From an uncultured Saprospiraceae bacterium (GTDB lineage: Bacteria; Bacteroidota; Bacteroidia; Chitinophagales; Saprospiraceae), in contig CALHBW010000251.1 of assembly GCA_937930625.1 (NCBI GenBank), positions 1 through 7,329 of the forward strand: a stretch of 7,329 nucleotides of DNA, in the 5' to 3' direction. The notes below the pieces were generated by a model. The model saw only the letters and a program-made list of their open reading frames with translations, made no database searches and was not told the DNA's origin. Position numbers and translations under genes: made by a program. Positions 1 to 6,099 of this stretch are shown here, in pieces. The first letter of the stretch is position 1, and each line of letters starts with the position of its first letter.

Positions 1-81
1 GCTAATCAGGGTTAATTTTTCTCGCGCTTGCCTAATGGACTTTAAGACTATCTCGACTATTCCTTTATCATTTTTGATTTT

Positions 82-150
82 TGATTGAGTGATTTTTGAT
101 TGAATTGCTTTTGACAATCAAAAATCACAAAATCAAAAATCACTCAATCA
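82..150. repeat. Perfect 20-bp inverted repeat at the 3' end of the surface-protein gene
   Basis: Bases 82-101 are the exact reverse complement of 131-150, with a 29-nt loop that holds a small inner stem (ATTG 104-107 with CAAT 115-118). The arm contains only 5 G/C in 20. The right arm includes the TGA stop of the minus-strand gene (148-150). The word AATCAAAAA or its complement occurs five times between 71 and 139 (71-79, 78-86 and 93-101 one way; 116-124 and 131-139 the other), so alternative hairpins such as 76-86 with 116-126 are possible. It may act as a transcription terminator or mRNA 3' stabiliser. No U-run follows on the minus strand, so it is not a canonical intrinsic terminator; a small dispersed repeat is the other option. 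Confidence 0.85.
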
Positions 151-774
151 TTCAATATCTGTAAATGTGCCGTTGTTGGAAAACCAAACACCTTTGTCGG
201 CACCGTTGATGTCTCCGTCCAGATTGGTATCGCCTGCGTGATATTGATTGAATGAGCCGTTCATGGGTTCCCAGATGATTTTATCAGCACCATCAATCGT
301 ATGGTCAGTGCTAATGTCGCCTGCAAATGCGGCATATATGCCATCATTCATTTGTTTTTGTAAAGAAGCATTGCCTTGTTCAAAAGTCTGACCAGCGACT
401 TCATTTGCCAACGAAACTGTCGTACCCGACCTGACCGGCAGGTGGTTGCGATGTTTGACAACAAGGTAATAATCCGTCTCTTCGGTTACAGCGATACGCG
501 GCGGATTGATACCGTCATTGGAAATAATAAACCCATCACGACGAAGTAGTGCCGGATAAGAGGCAATGACTTTTCCGGGTATATCCTTATCATGCAATTC
601 TACCAATACCCAATCTACGATAGCAGCATTTCCGGTGACTTGCAAAACGGCATCCGTTGTGGTCATTCTTTCGGTGTAGGGGTCGGTAAGCGGTATTAGG
701 TTGAGTTGGCGCAATCGGTCATTCATCAAACCTGATGTAGCATCATACGCGCCTTCCAATATCACATTTGAATA
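148..774 (-). other. C-terminal module with terminal EF-hand-like pair
   Basis: Residues 1702-1909 form a unit that I recall from the ends of many Saprospiria secreted proteins. It opens V-I-L-E-G-A-Y-D-A, has M-N-D-R-L-R, then W-V-L-V-E-L-H-D, L-L-R-R-D-G and Y-Y-L-V-V-K-H-R-N-H-L, and closes with two calcium-loop motifs. The first is D1854-I-S-T-D-H-T-I-D-G-A-D1865, where the usual loop glycine is His1859. The second is D1883-T-N-L-D-G-D-I-N-G-A-D1894, fully canonical. Only 15 residues follow. The position suggests a role in anchoring, sorting or stability, but no function is established here. Confidence 0.65.
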
Positions 775-3700
775 GATGTCAGCCACCCAAATAGATACGG
801 TTTTTGAACAAGCTTCCGAATTACTGACAGTCAGGGTGTGCTGTCCCGGAGTGAGTGGTGTTGTGGAAGCACCGGGTAGCTCATTCCATTCATATTGAAT
901 GTCAGGAATATTGGAAATTAACTCAATAGCTCCACCAGTATTTGTTTGTAGCTCGACATCGGGCAAAGGTGTACCATTCGGGACTATGACCATTGCTGTC
1001 AAGGTTTGTCCGAAACTATCTGTTACGATGACTTGGTGTTCTCCCGGTGGGAGATTTTCGGCAGTAGCCGTGTTATCGCCATTACCCCATTGATACTCAT
1101 AAGGCGGTGTACCGCTCGTGATAGTAACAGTCGCCGAAGAAGGTTCTTCGCAAGTAGCGGCATAAGCAATCGCCTCAAATTCGAGTGCAGGAATAGCACC
1201 ATCCGCGCTCCCACTGCTAAATGAACCGATAAAAACATCTTCTCCATGCAAGAGCGTACCATCACTTTGTATCGCCGTGACATCACGAATAACGGCACGA
1301 AACTGCGGGGTGTCAATAGTTGGTAAATCTTCCGTAATGATAGATAATGTGCCGATACTACCAATGCCTGTTTTGTTTTGTAAATCGCTGCGCGTAAGGG
1401 TAAAATCGCTGTTTCGAGCAAAATCATCATGGATGGAAATAATATTGGATGGAGCAAGCCACGAGTTCGTATTTGTCAATTCGGCAGTATAACTTTCTGC
1501 ACTATTCAAATTGCTAAGGTCGAGGCTAAATGACAATCCATGTATAGGAGTTGTGCCTTGTACATTATTACCCACTCTAATTTCAACTTCATATACAGAA
1601 CTGCCATCAAAATTCTGCGCCTGTGCAATTTGCGGGCTGATTTGCAGAGCATCATCTTGATAAAATTGGTGCTGATAATTGATATTGGTTTTCTGATAAT
1701 TGACTTCGATAATATCCAAATCGGCTTCATCCACCAAGCCACTGCCATCGGTATCTTGATGTTTACCGTTGATTCCCCCGATGGCATTATCCCAGTCGGG
1801 TGTGGGTTGAGGTGTCCATGCTACGGAGGCGTTCGGGCGTACCTCTCCTGTATTGCCTTCAGCTAATCCCCATAACAATATATCTGCACCGCTTACAATA
1901 CCATCTGCATTGGCATCGCCGGGATATACGGGGCTTTCAGGAGCATTGCCTTCGATGATGAGTGTAATTGGGGCGGTATTGAGGTAGTAATTTGGCATAT
2001 TGGGATTATAGACTAAACAAGTGTAAAAACCCACATCATTAAGTTGTAAATCGCTTAATATTAACTTGTTTTGAGTGGTGGTGTCAATCGGGCTGCCATT
2101 GCGAAACCAATGATAGGTATTATCCGCTATATTTTCGTCAAATCCCAGTTCAATCATAAAGGTGCCACCCGATGTTAATTCTATCGTATCTGGCGTGCCA
2201 ATGGCATTTTGATAACCAAAATTAAAGGCTTGAAATTGCAACAAGTCATCAAATGAGAGGTAATTATGTTTTAAATCTATTTCTTCTAAATTTATCCAGT
2301 TTTCTGCGAGATTTTCGGGAAGGGTATTCAACTCATTATTAATTAGATGCACATTTTTCAGCCCCACCATGTTACTCATTTCAGCTGGGAGGGTGGTTAA
2401 TTTTGCCGAAAATGAGAGTGTTTCTAAATTAGTTAGATGACCGATTTCAGGGGGTAATTCGGTGAAACCTCCTCCAAGACGCAAGGTTTTTAGTGAGGTC
2501 ATATTTCCGATTTCGGGAGGTATCTCGTCGATATAGCCTGCTATTATAAGTGTTTCAAGATTGGGTAACATAGTTAATTCGACAGGAATTCCATCTACAT
2601 TATCTTGGATAACAGAAAAATAACGCAGCTTGGTCAAATTGCCTATGGTGCGTGGTATAATTCCACTAAGATAATTTTCTTTATAATAAAGCGTCTCCAA
2701 ATCCAGTAGCTGCCCGATAGCGGGTGAGATACGGGTAATTTCATCGTCGTCAAAATCTAATCCGGTGACACAACCCTCTTCTGATAAAGTTACACCTACC
2801 CAGTTTTCCAATGGTTCTGACATATTGTGCCAGTGCAGGTCTCCGTCCCTATGATTTTCAGGAGCACCAATTTGTACCAATGCCAACGAGTCTCTAAGAC
2901 GACAATTATAGTATATTTCATTAACTGTAATAGTAACAGGTTTGGTATAAATTGTCAAATCGGGTAATGTGGGGTTCGTTACTTGGCAAGTATAGTCACC
3001 AATATCTGCGGTTTGTAGGTTGGTTAGCGGTAATTTACCATCTAGGGTTGTGATGAGCAAGCCCCCGTCTTTGTACCATGTATAAGTATTGTTTTCGACA
3101 TTTTCATCGAATTCAAGGTAAATCGTATAATCGTCACCCGGTGGTAAATGAACAGAATATCCCACACCAACTGTATCTTGTGGAGCGTAAATATATGTTT
3201 CAGGGACATTGGATTGTAATAAATCTTCAAAAGTAAGTTGGTTGCCAGAGACATTGAGCGAACCTACAGATGACTCGAACAAACCGGGCACTAAACTAGA
3301 CATTTGATTGTTCTGTAAATCTATGGTGTGTAATTGCGGGCGCTCTATATAGTTTTGATAAGTGTAAGTCCTATTTTTAAATTGGTTATCACTCAGTTTA
3401 AGTACTTTCAAGTCAGCACTTGGCGGGAGAAAATATGGCAGAAAACTATTATATTGCATAGGGTTATTACTCAAATCAAAGTGTTCCAGATTGGTGAGCA
3501 GACTAGTACCACCCAAAATAGCAATATCATTATTACTAAAGTCGAGATATTTTAAATTTTCTGGTATTTCTAATCTCTGAAAATTAACTTGTCCTGAAAG
3601 TTGATTATTTGATAAATCCACAGAAGATAGTTTGGGTAATATGTTGAAACTGCCGTCACTATGAGTTATAAAACCTCCTGTGAGATTGTTATTACTCAAG

Positions 3701-5877
3701 TCTATGGTTTCGAGGTCTGCGAGTTGTTGTATAGTTGTGTATAATTCTCCTCCTGTCAATATATTCGGTAATACAAGTGCCTGTACCCTGCCTGTCTCAT
3801 TAAGTGTTACACCTTCCCATGTGTTCATTGGCTGTAACAAATCCCAATCATGCCCCGGCTTAAAGGTGGTAGATTCGTAAAAATCCACCAAAATCAAAGA
3901 ATCTAAATGCTGTGTATTTGGTGCAATCTGCACACGGATAGTATCCGAATATAATACCAAGTCGGGCAATTCCGAATTCGTCATTTCACATACATACATA
4001 CCGGAATCATCTACTTGTAGATTGCTTAGGTTTAAACGCCCCTCATCTATAAGTGTAGAGATTATGATACCATCTCGGTGCCATTTGAAGATGTTTCCGG
4101 GGTTTTGATACGTATGCATATTTGCTATTATAGTCCTGTGACTTCCAACTATATCAATAATAGCATCGGGAGACACGGACACAGGTAACTGCGGATGGTA
4201 TAGAAATGAATCAATTTCTACGGAAGCGAGGGGCAATAAATCTACAAGGTCAAGTTGGTTGTTTTGTACATTCAAATAGGTAAGGTCAGGGATTCCCACA
4301 ACACCGGATATTGTAGTGAGTTGATTACCACTCAAATCTAAATGCGTGAGGTTACTAAAATTTCCCATACTATAACTATTAGCTTGACCACTATTTAGGG
4401 TATTTGGTATTTCGAGTCGCTCCAAACACCCTTCGGAAGAAAGTATGACTCCGTACCAACTATCCATGGGCTGTGACAAATCCCACTCAGGAGCTTCTTC
4501 TTTAAATTCTATCTTTTCATAAAAATGCACCAAAGCCAAAGAGTCTCGTTCTCTACAACTTCCAACACCCAATGTGATAGGAGCAGTTTCTAAGGTCAAT
4601 TCAGGAAAATTTGTGTCGGTAATAATTGCAGTATAAACACCTGCATCCGAGAGCTGTATATCAGTAAGTTCTAAATTATAGATAGCAGTAGTATCTATGA
4701 TAGTTGTACCATCTTTATACCATACAAAAACGTCATTATCCGTACCATAATAATCCAATGTAATTGTGTAATCCGTGTTGACATAGGCTTGAATATCCAT
4801 CGGACAATTGAGTATTCCTTGCGGTGCGTATATTACCTCTCCGGCTGTACTATCAGGAAGTCGATTGGATAAATCCTGAAAATCAAGGCTGTTATTTGAT
4901 ACATTGAGATAAGTCAATTGATTGACATCACTCAGATTGGGTAATGTTTTCAAACCATTATTACTCAAATCTAAATAGGTGAGTTGCGACAAATCATCCA
5001 GCCTTCCGTAATAATAATTTACTTGTCCATACATTACACCGGATAAGTCAAGCTCCTCTACACAACCTTCCGGTGAGAGCGTCACGCCATACCAATTTTC
5101 CATAGGGCTTTCTATGTCCCACTCAAATGCTGTTTTAAACTGGACATCATGATAAAAACTTGCTAAAATTAACGAATCTCGTTCTCTACAACTCCCTACA
5201 CTCAACATAATAGGAGCTGGCTCTAAAGTCAAATCCGGAAAATTGAAATTTGTAATAACAACCTCGTAAGTCCCTTCATCAGAAAGCTGTACATCAGTTA
5301 ATTCCAACTGATTGCTTGTGGTTGTGTCTATAACAACATTATCCTTATACCATACAAAAACCTCGTTGGGAGTGCTATAATACTGAAATTTAATTGTATA
5401 GTCGTCACCGACAAATACTTCAACATCCTTCGGATAGTTATTAAGTATTCCTTGTGGTGTATAGACCAATTCGGCACTGCTTGGTAGTTTCTGTAAATCG
5501 TAAAAATCAAAATTATTATACGCTACATTAACATAAAGCAACTGGGTAGCAGCCGTCATATCGGGCAACTGACCTAGACCATTATTGCTGAAATCAAGAT
5601 GGGTGAGTTGGGGGAGTGTAGAAGTATTTAAGGTGTAGGTATAAAAAAAATCCAATACTCCGGCTAAATTGAGTTGTTCTACACAACCTTCCGGCGAGAG
5701 GGTTACGCCATACCAATTTTCCATTGGTAGTTCAAGACTCCATCCAAAACCGGGTTTGAATTGCAAAGAATTTTGGAACGATACGAGCGTCAAAGAGTCC
5801 TGCGTCCTACAATTCTGCCCAAGGGAAGCAGTGACCATCGCACAGAAAAATAAAGCAACTAAACACAAACGTTTCAT
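148..5877 (-). CDS. Large secreted multidomain surface protein: five LRR-Ig units, dockerin-like and cohesin-like modules, SprB-like repeat
   Basis: The 1909-residue protein has a Sec signal peptide (residues 1 to about 20) and no later membrane segment, so it should be exported and act at or outside the cell surface. Residues 23-1310 are five tandem units, each with a DSL..LV..F/Y cap, leucine-rich repeats and an Ig-like domain. Then follow a dockerin-like calcium-binding pair (about 1318-1395), a cohesin-like beta-sandwich (about 1400-1562), a SprB-like repeat (about 1567-1633), a small beta-sandwich (about 1637-1700) and a C-terminal module (1702-1909) ending in a second EF-hand-like pair. 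LRR and Ig domains normally bind proteins or glycans, so an adhesin or binding-scaffold role is inferred; no catalytic motif was seen. The ATG at 5877 is chosen because it opens directly on the signal peptide. No Shine-Dalgarno sequence precedes it, as is usual in Bacteroidota. The reading frame is intact, and the exact ligand is unknown. Confidence 0.95.
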   Translation of the reverse strand: MKRLCLVALFFCAMVTASLGQNCRTQDSLTLVSFQNSLQFKPGFGWSLELPMENWYGVTLSPEGCVEQLNLAGVLDFFYTYTLNTSTLPQLTHLDFSNNGLGQLPDMTAATQLLYVNVAYNNFDFYDLQKLPSSAELVYTPQGILNNYPKDVEVFVGDDYTIKFQYYSTPNEVFVWYKDNVVIDTTTSNQLELTDVQLSDEGTYEVVITNFNFPDLTLEPAPIMLSVGSCRERDSLILASFYHDVQFKTAFEWDIESPMENWYGVTLSPEGCVEELDLSGVMYGQVNYYYGRLDDLSQLTYLDLSNNGLKTLPNLSDVNQLTYLNVSNNSLDFQDLSNRLPDSTAGEVIYAPQGILNCPMDIQAYVNTDYTITLDYYGTDNDVFVWYKDGTTIIDTTAIYNLELTDIQLSDAGVYTAIITDTNFPELTLETAPITLGVGSCRERDSLALVHFYEKIEFKEEAPEWDLSQPMDSWYGVILSSEGCLERLEIPNTLNSGQANSYSMGNFSNLTHLDLSGNQLTTISGVVGIPDLTYLNVQNNQLDLVDLLPLASVEIDSFLYHPQLPVSVSPDAIIDIVGSHRTIIANMHTYQNPGNIFKWHRDGIIISTLIDEGRLNLSNLQVDDSGMYVCEMTNSELPDLVLYSDTIRVQIAPNTQHLDSLILVDFYESTTFKPGHDWDLLQPMNTWEGVTLNETGRVQALVLPNILTGGELYTTIQQLADLETIDLSNNNLTGGFITHSDGSFNILPKLSSVDLSNNQLSGQVNFQRLEIPENLKYLDFSNNDIAILGGTSLLTNLEHFDLSNNPMQYNSFLPYFLPPSADLKVLKLSDNQFKNRTYTYQNYIERPQLHTIDLQNNQMSSLVPGLFESSVGSLNVSGNQLTFEDLLQSNVPETYIYAPQDTVGVGYSVHLPPGDDYTIYLEFDENVENNTYTWYKDGGLLITTLDGKLPLTNLQTADIGDYTCQVTNPTLPDLTIYTKPVTITVNEIYYNCRLRDSLALVQIGAPENHRDGDLHWHNMSEPLENWVGVTLSEEGCVTGLDFDDDEITRISPAIGQLLDLETLYYKENYLSGIIPRTIGNLTKLRYFSVIQDNVDGIPVELTMLPNLETLIIAGYIDEIPPEIGNMTSLKTLRLGGGFTELPPEIGHLTNLETLSFSAKLTTLPAEMSNMVGLKNVHLINNELNTLPENLAENWINLEEIDLKHNYLSFDDLLQFQAFNFGYQNAIGTPDTIELTSGGTFMIELGFDENIADNTYHWFRNGSPIDTTTQNKLILSDLQLNDVGFYTCLVYNPNMPNYYLNTAPITLIIEGNAPESPVYPGDANADGIVSGADILLWGLAEGNTGEVRPNASVAWTPQPTPDWDNAIGGINGKHQDTDGSGLVDEADLDIIEVNYQKTNINYQHQFYQDDALQISPQIAQAQNFDGSSVYEVEIRVGNNVQGTTPIHGLSFSLDLSNLNSAESYTAELTNTNSWLAPSNIISIHDDFARNSDFTLTRSDLQNKTGIGSIGTLSIITEDLPTIDTPQFRAVIRDVTAIQSDGTLLHGEDVFIGSFSSGSADGAIPALEFEAIAYAATCEEPSSATVTITSGTPPYEYQWGNGDNTATAENLPPGEHQVIVTDSFGQTLTAMVIVPNGTPLPDVELQTNTGGAIELISNIPDIQYEWNELPGASTTPLTPGQHTLTVSNSEACSKTVSIWVADIYSNVILEGAYDATSGLMNDRLRQLNLIPLTDPYTERMTTTDAVLQVTGNAAIVDWVLVELHDKDIPGKVIASYPALLRRDGFIISNDGINPPRIAVTEETDYYLVVKHRNHLPVRSGTTVSLANEVAGQTFEQGNASLQKQMNDGIYAAFAGDISTDHTIDGADKIIWEPMNGSFNQYHAGDTNLDGDINGADKGVWFSNNGTFTDIE
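778..969 (-). other. Small beta-sandwich, possibly a degenerate SprB/PKD-like domain
   Basis: Residues about 1637-1700 show a pattern like the end of the preceding repeat: I-Q-Y-E-W-N in place of the Y-x-Y-x-W core, then L-T-P-G-Q-H-T-L-T-V-S-N-S-E-A-C, which parallels L-P-P-G-x-x-x-V-x-V-T-D. The glycine-proline-proline-tyrosine core is missing, so it is either a diverged second copy or another PKD-like fold. Its C1690 could pair with C1576 at the start of the SprB-like repeat; that is a guess. Confidence 0.5.
979..1179 (-). other. SprB-like repeat
   Basis: Residues about 1567-1633 carry the signature of the SprB repeat found in Bacteroidota gliding adhesins and other large surface proteins: A-T-V-T-I-T-S-G-T-P-P-Y-E-Y-Q-W-G-N-G, then A-E-N-L-P-P-G-E-H-Q-V-I-V-T-D-S-F-G. 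Only this single clear copy is present, unlike SprB itself, which has many. It probably acts as a spacer or stalk element. Resemblance to PKD-type domains is expected because of the shared fold. Confidence 0.75.
1192..1680 (-). other. Cohesin-like beta-sandwich domain
   Basis: Residues about 1400-1562 follow directly on the dockerin-like pair. They read as alternating beta strands with hallmarks of cohesin-like folds: V-Y-E-V-E-I-R-V-G opening strands, I-H-G-L-S-F-S-L-D-L, N-S-W-L, then F-T-L-T-R-S-D and G-I-G-S-I-G-T-L-S-I. The last motif matches the conserved 'G.G.ig.L.f' strand of cohesins. The call comes from motif resemblance and position, not an alignment. Alternatively it is an unrelated Ig-like beta-sandwich. 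Confidence 0.6.
1693..1929 (-). other. Dockerin-like calcium-binding pair (internal)
   Basis: Residues about 1317-1395 contain two EF-hand-like loops. The first is D1321-A-N-A-D-G-I-V-S-G-A-D1332, with ligands at loop positions 1, 3, 5 and 12 and glycine at 6. The second is D1375-T-D-G-S-G-L-V-D-E-A-D1386. Between them is a spacer with a W-x-P-Q-P-x-P-D-W-x-N segment and GINGKHQDTDG. From memory, this arrangement of a dockerin-like pair split by a W/DW spacer and followed by a cohesin-like domain recurs in large secreted Saprospiria proteins. Calcium binding is strongly implied by the loop residues; partner binding is not shown. Confidence 0.8.
1948..5811 (-). repeat. Five tandem cap-LRR-Ig units within the surface protein
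   Basis: Units in protein order are residues 23-229 (5191-5811), 230-440 (4558-5190), 441-654 (3916-4557), 655-991 (2905-3915) and 992-1310 (1948-2904). Each starts with a C-R-x-R-DSL-type cap (TQHLDSL in unit 4), reaches a W-x-GV-x-L-x-x-x-G motif, and runs into LRRs of the L..LDLSNN type. It then passes an LRR end-cap resembling F-x-DL with a Y-x-PQ motif (eroded in unit 5), and ends in an Ig-like domain with W-Y-K-D-G, L-x-L-x-x-x-Q and D-x-G-x-Y motifs. Units 1-3 have only about three LRRs each; units 4 and 5 have roughly seven, and those in unit 5 are of the LPPEIG..TNLETL type. Units 1 and 2 are close even at DNA level, pointing to fairly recent duplication. Unit 4 lacks both cap cysteines found in the others. 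Confidence 0.9.
5815..5877 (-). other. Sec signal peptide of the large surface protein
   Basis: The first 21 residues show a classic tripartite signal: positively charged MKR, a hydrophobic core (about residues 4-16, LCLVALFFCAMV), then a small-residue cleavage region TASLGQN. Cleavage is likely after G20 or Q21. There is no cysteine right after the cleavage region in lipobox context; C23 follows a QN and belongs to the first repeat cap, so a lipoprotein is unlikely. Export by Sec to the periplasm is expected; how the protein then crosses the outer membrane is not shown by this sequence. Confidence 0.85.
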
Positions 5878-5900
5878 AGTTCAATTTTTAATAGTGTTAA

Positions 5901-5917
5901 TGCAAGTCAAACTTGCA
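5901..5917. promoter_or_regulatory. 7-3-7 perfect inverted repeat in the leader of the surface-protein gene
   Basis: TGCAAGT (5901-5907), a CAA spacer, then ACTTGCA (5911-5917) form a perfect dyad 24 bp upstream of the ATG. It lies downstream of the predicted promoter, so in RNA it would make a short hairpin just ahead of the start codon. As DNA it could be a repressor operator. Nothing in the window identifies a regulator that would bind it. Confidence 0.5.
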
Positions 5918-5998
5918 AATTCCAGTCATAAGGGTTGGTATTACACTTTTTCGAAGTTCGTTATTTGAGTTTCTTTGAAGTAGTCGGTTTGTACATTG

Positions 5999-6032
5999 CA
6001 AAAGTACGGTGCTTATTTATTATTTTTTGTTA
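5999..6032 (-). promoter_or_regulatory. Probable promoter of the surface-protein gene
   Basis: On the minus strand, 6006 to 5999 reads TACTTTTG, a full match to the Bacteroidota -7 consensus TAnnTTTG. Twenty bases upstream lies TTAACA (6032-6027), which is not the usual TTTG -33 box but resembles a -35 hexamer, within an AT-rich stretch. It is the only TAnnTTTG match I find on this strand in the intergenic region. Transcription would start near 5993, giving a leader of roughly 115 nt before the ATG at 5877. Confidence 0.6.
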
Positions 6033-6056
6033 ATTTTATCGGTCAAAATATTTATA
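6026..6056 (+). promoter_or_regulatory. Weak candidate promoter of the plus-strand gene
   Basis: TTTG at 6026-6029 is followed after 19 bases by TATTTATA at 6049-6056. This fits the Bacteroidota layout (TTTG, 19-21 bases, TAnnTTTG) at the -33 box and the TA of the -7 box, but only two of the four TTTG positions agree. The region 6011-6100 has only 8 G/C in 90 bases, so chance matches are likely. Confidence 0.3.
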
Positions 6057-6099
6057 ATTAATAATATTTTTATTTTATAAAATAATGATTAATAAATAA

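Noticed and set aside
2..88. Short open frame entering from the left edge on the plus strand, ending at TGA 86-88
   Set aside because: Only 28 codons are visible, with no recognisable motif, and part of it is the AATCAAAAA-type repeat; it could be the end of a gene but cannot be supported.
82..150. Canonical rho-independent terminator
   Set aside because: The stem is strong in length but only 5 of 20 bases are G/C and no U-run follows on the minus strand, so it is listed as an inverted repeat instead.
1023..1457. 144-codon open frame on the minus strand
   Set aside because: Alternative frame of the surface-protein gene across its SprB-like and cohesin-like parts; the composition is rich in Leu, Arg and Ser as expected of a shadow frame.
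1540..1866. 108-codon open frame on the plus strand
   Set aside because: Antisense to the dockerin- and cohesin-like coding region; no start context or motif supports it.
1948..5811. The tandem repeats as a CRISPR array or transposon
   Set aside because: The repeats are about 200-340 codons long, in frame and protein-coding, with no spacers, transposase or terminal inverted repeats.
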